Below are positions 10,748 through 23,310 of a stretch of 64,000 nt of DNA, piece after piece. Every line of letters starts with the position of its first letter. The first letter of the stretch is position 1. This DNA comes from Sthenelais limicola (lineage: Eukaryota; Annelida; Polychaeta; Phyllodocida; Sigalionidae). The position numbers and the translations under genes are program-made. The DNA lies in the NCBI GenBank assembly GCA_942159475.1, contig OW804094.1, positions 49,782,966-49,846,965 on the forward strand, written 5' to 3'. The notes beneath the pieces are model-generated. The model did not search any database. It was given only the letters and a program-made list of their open reading frames with translations, and was not told the DNA's origin.

Positions 10748-12042
10748 AAGTGGGGTCTCCACTGGCTGCGGTAAGCTCTGCGGTAAGCATTGCGATACTA
10801 AATCAGGGAAATTTTTTCAAGCGCAGTTCATGTGCAGACCAACCGTAGCAATGGAGACCTCTTCTGCGATTGCATCTGCGTTTGGATTGCGGCTGAATTG
10901 CGGCTGAAAATGAGTGTTTCTTGTGGTGCGACTGTCACTGAAATCTTTCAACATGTTGAATATTTCCTGCGATTGAAGCACCTCTGTGATGTGATTAGGA
11001 CCCTACTGTAATTGGAATGTTCAATGGAGACTGAAGTGCGGTTGGTTCACGATTCATTTGACATTGAATTTAGGAGGCTATTTCTTTAGAAAAAAATTAA
11101 ATCTCTAGAATATATGGCGTAGGCCTACGTATAGTAGGGATATTGAGCAAATGTGAGGTTATTCTTTAGAGTATCGTTTTTGTTTTTGTTTTAAATGTGT
11201 TTATTTAGTCAGAGACATTATGCTTTTATACACTATTCTCAGTTTTAGCTGAGGGAAAGGATTAACATTAGATTCGATACATCAAGATATATAATTTCGA
11301 CGATATGTACATATGAATTTAACATTAATATTTCAGAGAAAAAGAATTTAATCATGAAAAATAATAAAATGCAAAATCGAAGCAAAAAGCTTAAAAACTG
11401 ACACCTGGGTATAATCATCGTTATACTACTGACCAAAGAGATGCAAAAAATAGATAAAAAAATCACTTATACATACAAAAGAATAATGCTGAAACCATTC
11501 AGAACCAGATTAATGTCACTACATCGACATTAGAATGGGCTAGATATCAGATTATCAGGGTCTGGAATTTTCCAGATATTTAAAGTAACCTGAAAGGCGT
11601 TTGCACATATTTTCTTTACCTCCCTTTTAAAAAAACCTATCATCGTCATGGGTCTTTAATAAAATCGATAGAGTGTTCCAATAGGCAGTTACGACCAAAA
11701 AGGCTCTTCACACCACGGCAACGTACTGTATTGTACATGCAAACCTATATAATAATTCAAATTAGCTTCTCCAGTGCCTCTGAAAAAGTAATAAACTAAT
11801 GCGGCAGACTCACGGAGGTACCGTTATAAATGTTGTCTGCTCCTTGCTTCATGTTGTCCAAGCGCGGGAAGGCTATCCAGTCGCAGTCTCTATCGCAACC
11901 ATGAGACCTCTTAATGACACTGTGGTAACCTCTGCGTTTGATCTGCGGCTGCAACATAATATTGAGAGAATCGCAGAGTTTGAAACGCAGATCAAACGCA
12001 GACCAAACGCAGACCAAACGCAGCCAGTGGAGACACCCCTTT
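10748..12042. mobile_element. candidate TIR element (CCACTGG type)
   Basis: GGGGTCTCCACTGGCTGCG at the left is matched by CGCAGCCAGTGGAGACACCCC at the right. Near both ends, CTGCGTTTG/CAAACGCAG words are repeated (four in a row at 11985-12025). The ends resemble those of the MITEs at 53756-54440. The internal frames (96, 81 and 73 codons) have no transposase motif. An alternative is two separate short elements facing each other. Confidence 0.5.
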
Positions 12043-12629
12043 AACCTCGGGGCGATACACCAAACAGTGCACCAGCAGCCCCTCAATGTCAGCCATTAAT
12101 CCTATATTATTGCCATCATCAACAACACTAGGCTTGCTCTTTGTGCACGTTATTGCTATGCAAATTAATAAGCTCTTGAATATTGCATTATGTACATTTC
12201 CATCTTATTATTTATGGCACATCTGGAATAAATGACATACAGAAGAAGCTCACCCTATTTGCTTGTACTTTGCTTTGAAAGGAACAAAGACTACTATAAT
12301 ATCATTAGCCAAAATAAGCAAGCGTTCTGGTGGAGCCCTGCCTTTAGCAAGTGTAAGCAAGTGGTGTCTTGCAAGAAGCGATTTCGTTCAAGGGAAATCA
12401 AAACGTTTTGACCGTTGAGCAACGTGCATGCTACAAAGGAATAGCGAGTAAGAAAATATTCTTATATAGTGCAGTGCAGTTTACGAGATAAGGGAGTATG
12501 TAAACCTCTAAAGGTGGTTTAAGATAACGATCGGCAAAGGTGCAAAGAACCTATTGTGAAACATGGCGGATGCCAGTTTCATACATAACATACATAATCA
12601 TAATATCATAATCATAGTTCGGCGGAAGG
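12043..12629. other. no gene recognised
   Basis: Nothing supported. A single ATGGCGGATGCC near 12565 resembles a YY1 start-site motif but has no donor nearby. Confidence 0.4.
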
Positions 12630-12736
12630 CTATGTTTCATAATCAACGCAGAATGTACAAGTGGACGTTAATATCGTTGAAACCCAAGCGTTGTATTCGA
12701 TAAACAAATGTGCGTTGTGTTGATTATGAAACACCC
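12630..12736. repeat. short foldback with GTTTCATAATCAAC arms
   Basis: GTTTCATAATCAACGC at about 12637-12652 is matched by GTTGATTATGAAAC at 12718-12731 in reverse complement, giving a hairpin-forming unit of about 100 bp. Likely a small MITE. Confidence 0.5.
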
Positions 12737-14814
12737 TAGTCCATGCACTAGCCAACTCTCATGCGATTGTGACGACCCGTTTCAATTTATATTCCGTTAG
12801 AATTGCATGTGGATCGGCTTAGTGAACAAGGGCCAGACACTCCAGTAACAACTGAAGAAATGGCGAACTCATTAGAGTGAACACGTTAGGCTTGTGTATA
12901 TATGGTCAGTTTGCTTAGTTAACATATTGTATTGGCATTTCTTATGAACACAAGCGCTTGGAGTCATAAGATTATTTTAAAGCGATAACTTCGGCTGTTG
13001 ACATGATTATCGTATTGTTCAAATTCCTTATGGAAAAAAACAAGGTTGTATTCAGAAGGCATGTTATGATAAGTTAGGCCTTGCAATCACTATTTTACAA
13101 TAATTGATTGATTTTTACCAATCATTCATTAAGACTAGATAAATACAATATGTATTATTAATCAAATGTATGCCTTTAATAACAATGTACTCTCTGGATG
13201 TGTTCACCCAAGCATCTGTAAACACTTTTCTTATTTTCCTTTATACAAATCCACTTTAATGCATTGTTACCTAAGTATGAAGCGTGCTTGGATGATAATT
13301 AAAAGACATAATGTAACAAACTTTGTTCAGGGTATCTGTATTATCTCCCAGCTGTCTGACATTAGTTCTAATTTAATTCAATTATGTAATTTCATCCTAC
13401 AATGACGATTTAATGTCTTAACAAAAAAAAACTTCCATCCTTCACAAATATCTTCATCCCAGCCATCAGGCAAACTGGGATCGAGTACAAATCTAATCCC
13501 ACTCATCTGCTGCTAGGGACCTGTGTTAATTTGTCATAATTCTAATCACATACAATCACCTTATGCAAATGTACCAATCTGGCAATCTCTATCCTAACAT
13601 AATTAGTCAAAGGGCGATGTATGGTAATGCTTGGGATAATATACGTATAGTTCAGACAAAGCAGCCAACTCCTACGCATTGTATATAAGCCATTTGTTTC
13701 ACTAAATTTACATACGGCCTTACGCAATGCGTATGTACGTAGCATATCACCCAGGCATTGGACAACGGCACAAAGTTATGTACATGACCTATGGGTATTG
13801 ATCATTAATTCGGACCAATATCCTGTCCGTCCCGATGTAATTATTTAGTCATTCCCCCCAATTCCTTTGTGACTTAATTATGTGTGATAATTTCCTATAC
13901 TAGAACTATTGCACTTTTGTTTGGCGTCCGTTGTAGCCGGTATCTAGGGTCGAATCAATGTTGCAGTTTTCTCTGCGTGCATTAGACCAAGTTCGCCGTG
14001 TGCACAAAGTGCTTTGTTATAATATGAAAATGCCAATTAGTGGTACTATTTGTGTAAACAAAGTTGTAATTCCAGATAATTCGATAATAAATCACTACTC
14101 CCACTTTGTCTATGTTGGTAGGCGTTCGGGGGAAAGCTCAAGGCGGATTCCTTGCACATCCACCCACGGGACATACACTTTTTAAACTACCTTTAGGTAT
14201 TTACACGTATTGGCTCGGCCGCAGCGCTATCCAACGTATGAATGTATGGTATTTAGAAACACGCTTCATTAATACTTTCCAGTAATGAATGACATAAGGA
14301 CAGTCTACCTCCAGGAGGTCTTGGATGGACGAATTTAAAGTGTTCAAACACAATCATAGCTATTTCAGCTTATAAAGCATATAAATACATTGCCATGATA
14401 CTGTTCATGCTAAACTAATCAAGGAAACTAAGCAGAGGATAGCAAATTGAATTAGCAAACTTCTTCTAATGGAGAAACACTACATGTCATAGACTAGATA
14501 CCATATAACCTCTATTGTCTTTATTCTAATTGTATTCTTAAAATCATTTTCGGCCCACCTGGAAGATCTGGCTAGCAGAAGGTGTCAGCCCTATTTCTGT
14601 AACGTTTATGAAATTAGAAACTACTTTATATAATGATGACATTTTAGGGCAGGGTTTTATAACCTGATGTCTAGAGCAATAGATGGCGATATCTGATGGT
14701 TTGGTATCATACTTATGCGTAAAGTGTTCTTATTTTAGTTAATCCCATATCACTGCTCTTAACAGATGAATATTGTGAATATGATAAAGCATTTATTATT
14801 ATTATAATAATAAT
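12737..14814. other. no gene recognised
   Basis: Frames of 67-79 codons (13166-13405, 13542-13745, 13958-14185) have no motif or splice support. A fragment near 12812-12832 (GGATCGGCTTAGTGAACAAG) resembles the right end of the small element at 61192-61298. Confidence 0.4.
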
Positions 14815-15185
14815 GTCCTAGAGCCTTGGCCTTATTGACCGGTGGTGCAGATGTAACAAAATCTCCTTGAACTTGAAAAAGAGTAAAACCATGCTAATTG
14901 TTGGGATATATACAATTGCTTAAGCATTTATATAGCTGTTGCCATGGCTTTGTCCATGCTAAAACAAACGAATATTCTATTCTTGTAACCCGGGAGTTAA
15001 TACGAATTTGTCATTGTATATTAGCCGCTAAGTTGTTACTATGATATTATGTTAAGATTGTTGCACTTTTTATTTTTTCAAATGGCACCTCTGGTAGATT
15101 TATATGCTATATAGAAGTTGTATTTTGCGCCAAGATTTCCCTCTGTAACCAACACCTTTACAAAATGGAAATAAAGTTATTTATA
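14815..15185 (+). mobile_element. LINE fragment: RT thumb plus 3' end
   Basis: Plus-strand translation at about 14842-14905 gives WCRCNKISLNLKKSKTML, the typical segment after the catalytic box of non-LTR RTs. The rest of the RT is gone. The segment may end near 15175 with a polyadenylation-like AAATAAAG and a T/A tail. Confidence 0.6.
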
Positions 15186-15503
15186 TATGTTATTATATAT
15201 AAGATATATAGCTATATTTATTTGAAGAAACTACAATAAAATCAAGAATGAAAAGTGAAGTTCTCTTCTATAGATATATTTTGTTGAATAGTTCGCACTT
15301 CACATATATATATATGGTCAATTCTCACGAAATGGGGGCAGTGGGGGTTTCAAAAAGTCATTTTTTCAACCTTCTCAAAATTCAAAATTCTTTTGTGGGC
15401 TGTTAAGTACAGTAGTCGGGGAACCTTACCTGAAAATCGCTACTGGATCGGATGTATATTTCTCCCTCAGCATCAATTTGAATTTTTAACTTCTTTTTCC
15501 CTA

Positions 15504-15771
15504 GGTGCCTACGTCGGGGTAAACTTTGTTGATTTATGAGCTAAAACTGTGAGAAATTACTACCCATTGAGAACGGGCTTTTATCATTATACCATTCCCA
15601 ACATATTGGATGACATATTTAATGAGTTTTGAGAGGGTCTGTAATGTGTAGAAATGTGAAAAACTGAAAAGAAAATGCCCGACGTAGGCACCCCACCCCG
15701 ACGTAGGCACCCCACCCCCGATGTAGGCACCCCATCCCTGACGTAGGCACCCCACTCCCGACGTAGGCACC
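15504..15771. repeat. left subterminal motif array
   Basis: One inward-facing GGTGCCTACGTCGGGG (15504-15519), then five copies in reverse orientation at 15678-15771 spaced about 20 bp apart; one carries a C-to-T change (GATGTAGG). Each contains the palindromic core ACGT. Confidence 0.85.
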
Positions 15772-16018
15772 AATCTCAATCACTCACAAAAACGGCTGGA
15801 AATATTTAGGTATCTGTCTATATGGGTCAAATTTTTTTAGAATGTACAATTGCGATTTTCTGAAGTTTAGGAAGATTGAAAAAAAAAATAATTAGTATGA
15901 ATTCATATTCCTTCTGACTGTAATCATACATGTCCCCACCGCCTAAAAACACCAATTATACTCACCAACTCTCAATATTTCAGTTTTTATTGTGGTTCAA
16001 ACAAGGGGACCTTTTTTG

Positions 16019-18259
16019 AGGGTATACCCGGTATCAAATGAAGTGGCAGCTTCTTAAATCCTTAATAACTCAGGACATAATGATTCAATTTCCAAATAAA
16101 AAATAATTCCTTATGAGAATTAAATGTTCCTTTACAGGTATACCAATCCATAACTATGTATCATCAAAGGATTTTATGTAAGACATGAAAGTAAATGGAT
16201 CACATTTCCACAAAACAGGAGCGTTTTGATCAGTAACATATGGTTTACATATAAATTCAATAATGTTACAGTTGTTGCCATAAACAGGATGAAAACCTGT
16301 TTTCTGGCAACATATACATCTTTTCCATTAATATAGCAACTTATAACCAATTTATCATATTCAGTTTCCCTGAGAAAATTGGTTAAAGAAAGCCATCTTT
16401 GATACCGGGCATCCCTTTACATATAATACCGGGCATCCCCCAGTAAAGTACCTTATACCTGACCTCTCACTGTGGCTACAAAAGTGGACAAAACCACTTG
16501 AAACCTAGCAAGTACATGAGCAGCATATATTTGGTACACAATTGATCTAAGTTCAAGTCACTCTTTGACTAAATATCACCTCACTTGCCTGAGACAAATA
16601 CCTTCTCAAATATACCGGGCATCCCTCTATATACCGGGTATCCCCCCAAAAAGTGCATGTTATCTGACATCTCACTGTTGCTATTAAAATGGGCACAAGC
16701 ACATGAAACTCAGTAATTACGTAAGAAATATATGTGGTAATGCATACAGGCTCTAAAATCAATGATAACAAATCAATGTAATGGGTCATAACATTTTTTA
16801 ATAAAAATATATAGGGGTTGAGAACATCAAAAAAATAAAAGTTTCCATATCTCATTTTTAACGTTCCCACATGTTAGAGGAGGGAACAAGCCATGTTACT
16901 GAAAAAAATACAGAAGATAAAGTCACATGGGTAGAAGTTATGACAAAAATTCTACCTTTCAGGGGATGCCAAGGGATACCCGGTATCATGATTTTGATTA
17001 AAGCCAAATTAAATTGAATGGAGATGAGGCATAAAGCCACATACATATGTACAGTAAGGCATGATATGTTGAAATGGTAAGTTTTATGGTGATTTATAGG
17101 TTCAAAATAGACTTAGCCAAGGGCACTAGGATTGAAGGGGGATGCCCGGTATCTGGGGATGCCCGGTATCATCCACTCATTTAATATACTTAAACCATAT
17201 ATCTACTGGGTTTATATACCAATTTCTCAGTTTTACTTTGGATGAAACATTGCAAGGAACATTGAGACACAATATGAGGTCCCTATCTACAGTAGTAGTG
17301 CTACCTTTCTATTATCTATCAACAGAAAATGAATTATGGGGCATGCCCGGTATCGAATGAAAACACATCTGTCTCAACATCCCTACCCCCACACTCCTAA
17401 ATTTCATTTAAATTATGCATACGGCATTTCTGATCAATAAAAATCAACTTAAAGTCACCCATATTGAGAAACAATTATCAAATGTGCATAGAAATTAAGT
17501 TCAAAGATAATGGTACCGGGTATACCCTCTTGGATTCTTGCTAAGTGTAAGGCTATATTTCTCCTTCCTTTAACCTATGACACCTATAACAATGGTTGAA
17601 AACAACTTTTAAAACATATAAACGATGATTAGATAGCTGAATAACTCACAGATGTTTCATTCCTAAGCATCTTAACAATATTTCCACCCCATACAAATGC
17701 ATGTATAATCCTTAGTCACGCTCATTCTGGTTGACAATGTCTCAAAAATCCCAAGAATACCTACCCAATAACTATATGTGGTGGTTGTCTTGGTTTCCAG
17801 AAGAAAACACAGAGGCCTGGTCATATAAAAACAGTTTGAATGTCTGTTGAAGTAGTTCCTTTCCTGGTATACCGGGTATCCCTCTATATACCGGGCATAC
17901 CCCCCATATCATTTGTATTCATATCTCCACAATAGATCTTTTTAGAAGAATGTTATTTGGGGTATATATGAAGATACATACTGGGATTACATGAATGCAA
18001 ATTTAGTTCCATAGTACCAGTGGAACTGGATCTCCATTAAAATAGGGTACAGGGCATACCCGGTATGAAATAGTATAAAATCTCCGGTTTGGTAAACATT
18101 GAACCATGGCCCTGTTAATGTCTGCATTACTGGCTAAATTGTCTCAGGATTTAATTAATGATATGCTAAAGTGTATTTTAGAGAGTTTAATTCATATGCC
18201 ACGGATATATTCATAGCCAGTATACTAGAATTAATGTGTGTTTGATACCGGGCATACCC
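16019..18259. repeat. central GATACCGGGYATMCC motif set
   Basis: About 14 copies of a 15-bp motif. GATACCGGG-type orientation: 16401, 16426, 16611, 16630, 17512, 17867, 17886, 18244. Opposite orientation: 16019, 16973, 17138, 17155, 17340, 18052. Several occur as close pairs (16401/16426, 16611/16630, 17138/17155, 17867/17886), always in the same orientation within a pair. The sequence between copies is ordinary AT-rich DNA, so this is not a simple tandem repeat. Confidence 0.85.
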
Positions 18260-18766
18260 AAGTGACTTCTGAAAATTGGAGAATTGAGTATAGGACTGAC
18301 ATGATGAGAAGAGGGCTAATAGAAAGCTAAAATTGTACCAAGTTGTCATAGATATGTATAAGGAATGAAACCAGGTGAAATTTAATACCTAGAACAGTTA
18401 CTTTCTTTCAAAATGGAGGTATAATGTGAAAAAGTAGTGAATTCTGAGGTGTTTTATAAGAAAATCAACATTTAGAGTGATTTATTGCATACAAAACTTA
18501 CGAATATGTATATAAACATGCACATTTTTGTAAAGCCTAGGAGGTCTCCTTTCAAATGATACCAGGATTATTAGGATTGATTCATTTGTGTGCAATACCC
18601 ATTCAGTATAATGCATGAAGGTCAGGAATTTCGCAATTGTACATTCTAAAAAAATTTGACCCATATACATCTTGAAGTCACCACACTGAGAATCATATGT
18701 ATCTTATTAGGACTAATTAGAATATATAAAGGCTACTTGCTGCCATCATGGGCCTACATGAAGATG

Positions 18767-19165
18767 GGTGCCTACGTCGGGTGTGCCTACGTCGGGGGGA
18801 GGTTGCCTACGTCGGGCAAGGTTTTCTGGCCATTTGGTCAAATATTTTCCACACATTGTTCATATACTTAGAATTTGAAGTTGTTAATATTACACAGTGC
18901 TCAATAGACACAAGCAGCTTGAAAGATGAATAGTAACAGAATAATTAAATAAATTGTGCCCCAACGTAGGCACATGCAGATTTTAGCCAAATTCATTTCT
19001 TATCAACAGAATTAGCTTACCATGAACAATTAAAGGGTCAGCCACACAAGTTAGATTTTTTTCTTTCATGAATATTATTGGCTTTATATGCGTATCATAG
19101 TAAGCCCAATTGTGAGGTAATTTGTTACATATTTTTACATAGTTTACTACCCCGACGTAGGCACC
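18767..19165. repeat. right subterminal motif array
   Basis: Three plus-orientation GTGCCTACGTCGGG copies (18767, 18783, 18803), then single reverse copies at about 18960 (CCCAACGTAGGCAC) and 19151 (CCCCGACGTAGGCACC). Read inwards from the right TIR, the order is inward-facing single motifs, then a cluster in the opposite orientation, which mirrors the left end. Confidence 0.85.
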
Positions 19166-19644
19166 CTGTGATTTTAGCCATTTTTTAAAGGCAAAAGATT
19201 GCAGTTTTACAAAATATCTCCAATATTGTTGCCAAATTTTAACTAAAAACGCTTCGCACATGATCCGATCCCTGTGATGAAGTAGAAATTCTGACATAAA
19301 TTCTTAATTTTGAGTGTCTACGTTTTCATTTTATTTATTTCAGGTTTTAAAAAATGTCTATTTTCACCTATATTTTGTCATTTTATTTAGATAATGCACA
19401 TTTTCAGTTTAATGATCCATATATGGCTTGAAAGCTCGAAGTGGGATCTATATGATGGGAAAGAAAAATAAACAAAAAAATTAAAAATGTAAGCTCAGTG
19501 AACCTTGGAATCAAAAAACGCTAACTGCCCCCATTTCGTGAGAATTGACCATATAAATATTTTTATTTCCATTTTAAATACAATTACATCAGTGGAAATA
19601 GGCTGCAACGTTCTGAGATTTCCCAGCTCTTCCAAGAAGGCCGT

Positions 19645-19830
19645 AATGCACTTGTCAATTGCAACCCCCCCCCCCCACCCCCGGGGATGTGGGGGAATGT
19701 CCGGGGCCTTTTGGGAAATTTGATGAAATCCCCGACCCCCCAGGGCAAGAAATGCTTGTAAATCCCCAACCCCCCTGGGGCAAATTTTTCGGTGGACATT
19801 TTTTTTGACAGAAACTATTATTGCAAAAAT
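19645..19830 (-). mobile_element. G-rich 180-bp repeat, copy 1
   Basis: On the minus strand it reads AATAGTTTCTGTC, GGACATT-like and GGGGATTTACAAGCATTTC blocks, a C/G-rich core with ACATCCCCGGGGGTG, and ends TTGCAATTGACAAGTGCATT. A full-length relative is at 60463-60641. No coding capacity. Confidence 0.7.
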
Positions 19831-20454
19831 ATAAATGCTTTACTATTATGGCTATGATTTTGATAGAAAAGTAAACACTTTGAATAACAACTCAGGAGAC
19901 AGTCTTAGTGTTGAGGTATAAATGCATGGTAGCATGGTTGAACATCAATGTATTTATTACATATTTATATTTCTACTAGTTTAGAACGATTTATCAAATG
20001 CACTATAACTCTAAGAGATACTTGAAATGGTTTTTTTTTAAAGAAATTTTGAGAACATTTCCATGCTGACATAGTAATCTCATGCTACTCAAGTGAAAAG
20101 GATTTACCGTACATCAATAAATCGGGATATAATTTAAGTTTTAAATCATGATTACATAAGTTGATAATGACTTTGGATTATTTAGATGATTTTGATCGTC
20201 AAATGGCATTTTGCCCATCTAGTTTCTTGAAATACAAAATAATATGATATAATATGGTCGCATGACGACACTTATATTGTAGAGATCATTACATATCTGA
20301 GGCTTAGGGCCTTGTCTACTCTAACACATACAAGCTTTTGGGGGTATTTTTCTCCAATAATCATAGGGAATAACAAATAAGAGTACCCTTATTGAGCAGA
20401 TAAAAACAAACATTTCATACCAGGGAGCAACTCATTCATAAGGAAGGATGGTAT
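19831..20454. other. no gene recognised
   Basis: AT-rich; no supported feature. Confidence 0.4.
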
Positions 20455-21000
20455 CACTATTTCCACCAGGTATCGTCTAGATTTCGATATTTCTTCATAG
20501 ACTTCCAGTCACTATTCCTTATTCGTGCTGGTAATTTATTCCAAATTTTAGGACCATTAAAATGTGGACTTTTTCTCACTTTTTCTGAGTTAGGTCTACC
20601 AGTGTTAAGTACAATACCATCATGTAACCTTGTTGCTCTTTCCCCATCATCTCAAAGAACATCTTTTTTTATATACATTATCCGTAATAAGGATATTTTT
20701 TATCGTTTCGTCAATTTACTGATGTTACATAATCGACTTAAAATGTCAATATCTCTCATTTTGATATATGATTTTTACAGCTCTATTTAATATTCGTTGC
20801 AATTTTAGTTTTGCATCTGAGGTTGCCATGTCAAGTAATAACAAGCCATACTCTAGTACAGATAGAATGTGACTCTTAATAATAGTTTTAGTCATTTCTA
20901 ATGTTAAATATTTTCGTATTCTATGTAATTGTATCAGCTTGTACATGGCAGAGCTTTTCAGTTTCAGAAGACGTGTATTCATTGACAAATTTGGATCAAC
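20455..21000 (-). mobile_element. LINE fragment: connection region and C-terminus
   Basis: The minus-strand frame 20746-20988 has TLEMTKTIIKSHILSVLEYG and LQRILNRAVKIIYQNERY, the region following the RT domain in CR1/Jockey-type LINEs. Further downstream, about 20470-20580, FNGPKIWNKLPARIRN is the familiar LINE C-terminal motif, reached after frameshifts. RT and endonuclease are absent. Confidence 0.75.
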
Positions 21001-21633
21001 TTTAAAGCCTAGCTAGATATGTGATGTTTTTTTGTCCAAGTGATACTGTGTCCATTTAAGAATATGTTTCCAAGTGCTTTGATATTTATTTTCTTTATTT
21101 TGTTTTTTGTGCTTAGAAGTTGAATCTGGCACTTTTTTCATTTAATGTTAAGAACATAATTATTCAATGCACCATAATAAGATAAGCATTTGTATGTAAT
21201 CACACATTTTCTGAGCGACCTGACCCATATGTATTTTATCTATTCATATTACACTTATATATATAAATAAATATATAATCTGGTCTATTCTACCATTGCG
21301 AAGTATTTACCATAATGAGTGATATCTTTGGAAATGATTCGTTTATGATATTCTAACCATCAGAAATGGTTTCTGTTGAGCAAATGAAGCAATGAGAATT
21401 TGTTCTGCTAAATCAATTCTTCCTAAACACATGATATTTTAAGATAATCGAAAAATTCTATCAGTTTATCAGTCTGCCTCATATTTTGTTTAGTAGAAAG
21501 AATAGAATACCTTCCTTCATTTCGTTGTTCACTGTGTCAGTACAAATTATGGGAATTCCTTACATTTTTATTTCATTATAAAGAAAACAAATTCCTCTTC
21601 CAGGAAATGTATACTTTCTATACCTATCTGCAT
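21001..21633. other. no gene recognised
   Basis: AT-rich; no supported feature. Confidence 0.4.
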
Positions 21634-21705
21634 TATTTCAAATCTAATGGTATCTCGAAATCCACCTTTTGTGAATTATGACTCATCTTCCTGTGACACA
21701 TCACA
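21634..21705 (-). mobile_element. TGTGATGTG MITE, terminal stub
   Basis: ATTTCAAATCTAATGGTATCTCG followed by a degenerate terminal repeat ending ACACATCACA. About 70 bp remain. Confidence 0.6.
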
Positions 21706-22039
21706 TTTTTCCACAACAAAAAATGTTTACAATAAAAATAAAAAGGTCAGCATGTGCAGAGGGAGAAGTGAGCAGTATGAAAGTGAAAAAAATGTTTTGA
21801 TACTCTAGAAATTAGTGAAGTTATAGTCTTTCAAAGTTCCCTACCTACCTCAGGCTCTGCTTAGTTCAGCCATTCAGCTATTGTTTACATAGCATATATC
21901 AAGTCTAGTTCAGGTGTGATGATGGCCCAACACCACTAAAACCCTGTCACCTTCAGGGTTGACACTTTCTGTGTATATATAGGGGGAGGTCTGTAACTTT
22001 TGTATCTATGTAAGATAGCAACACCTCTGCTGTAGAGTG

Positions 22040-22190
22040 GGCACTGGTGGACATTCCCCTACCCTTCAGTTGATATTGCTGTAAACTAAGGGAAATCTCC
22101 GCCTGGGTGGGGGAATGTTTTCTCAGACATTCCCCTACCATTCCCCCACTTCCCCGGGGGTGGGGGGGGTTTCAATTGACAAGTGCATAA
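22040..22190 (+). mobile_element. G-rich repeat, partial copy
   Basis: Two GACATTCCCCTAC blocks (about 22050 and 22123) followed by CCCCGGGGGTGGGG and the end TTTCAATTGACAAGTGCATA, which matches the right end of the 180-bp repeat at 60463-60641. The first part is diverged or rearranged. Confidence 0.5.
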
Positions 22191-22534
22191 ATACAATTTA
22201 GCATATTTACATCAATAACAATCAAATAAAAACATTTTAAATAAATAATCTGGTATAATGCGCCTCTTCCATTAAACAATACAATGTCCTCTTTTCACCT
22301 TCTTATTTACTTTTATACAATGTTATAAAATTCCATCATATATTCTATGTTTTCATGTTTTCATACATGTTTTCATACAAGTCTTACTAGCCTGAATTTT
22401 GAATTTTTATATTTGCCATATAGAAAGTTTAATATGCAACAGCATATTTTGAATAGCAATTTTCATACAGTTTTCAATATTATACAAACTATTCCTCAGT
22501 ATTCTCTTCATACTTCCATTTTTCCTTTCATATA

Positions 22535-22700
22535 AGACCTTTTAAGGTATATACGAAAATTTAATAAATCATCTACATAGTGACCATCAAAAAATGCATT
22601 TTCATCTGCATTCCACAAGAGAGGAGCTTTATACAAGCAAGATCGTTTAGTTCTCTCAGTGTGTGGTATTGGAATTCTCAGTTTTCTATTATTACTTCCC
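22535..22700 (-). mobile_element. LINE C-terminal fragment
   Basis: Minus-strand translation of 22600-22690 gives LRIPIPHTERTKRSCLYKAP followed by LLWN, the pattern that closes many LINE ORF2 proteins. The residues after WN do not fit the usual LP motif, so it is decayed. Confidence 0.55.
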
Positions 22701-23310
22701 TTATTTGATCAATTCATTTGAATTGTCAACCTGCTGGTTTACATGACTTGGAACACAGTAGCTAACATGACTGATACCCTGCAATGATCTGGTATTGCAT
22801 ATATCATTTGCTGTTACAAAACACAACACTATTCTTTAAAACCATTAAATATCGTACATGCTTGCATCCATGATGTTGGACAGTTATCTCGCGTGTATCT
22901 AATACTTTTGTATTCCTTCTCAGTGGCTTTTAGATTTACCTGAGGGGAAGGAGGGGGCACAATGAGCATACATTAATGATATGCATACCATTAATGCATA
23001 ATGGTGGATATTCCTTCAGGAATATATATCAATCAGGAGAGAAAGAAAGAGGCGGCAACGACCGGATGGACATCTCGCGAGTCAGATCCAGGCACATCAG
23101 CGCGGGAATCTAAGGTCGACGTCATATGTATGCATGGAGACGTTGGCGTCCCACAGCGTAACGTCAGCCGATATTCCAAACACGCCAATACTGCGCATCA
23201 AGGGAAAAGGACAGTTTCCCCCTTGTTTTTTGTCTATTTGAAGGAGCGGAAGCTCAAAGCTCTTCTTCTCTTTATAAGATATCATATTCGAGTAGAGGAC
23301 GATGCCATTC
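22701..23310. other. no gene recognised
   Basis: A 104-codon plus-strand frame at 23001-23315 has unremarkable composition and no motif. The LINE 3' end begins at about 23311. Confidence 0.4.

Larger units (their letters stand above)
15313..19553. mobile_element. 4.2-kb TIR element with mirrored motif arrays, no evident gene
   Basis: The ends are perfect 30-bp inverted repeats (15313-15342 and 19524-19553) beginning TATGGTCAATTCTCACGAA. TA-rich flanks make the target duplication ambiguous. The longest frame is 105 codons without a motif, so the element seems non-autonomous. It contains GTGCCTACGTCGGGG motifs towards both ends in mirrored order and a central set of GATACCGGGCATCCC motifs on both strands. 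Subterminal motif clusters of this kind serve as transposase-binding sites in hAT and CACTA elements; that role here is inferred. I do not recognise the superfamily. Confidence 0.75.

Noticed and set aside
12560..12580. ATGGCGGATGCC as a start codon with YY1-like context
   Set aside because: The frame is short and no donor follows within a plausible distance.
16553..16870. A 105-codon minus frame as a possible transposase of the 4.2-kb element
   Set aside because: No catalytic motif or DNA-binding domain, and the frame includes two of the non-coding motifs.
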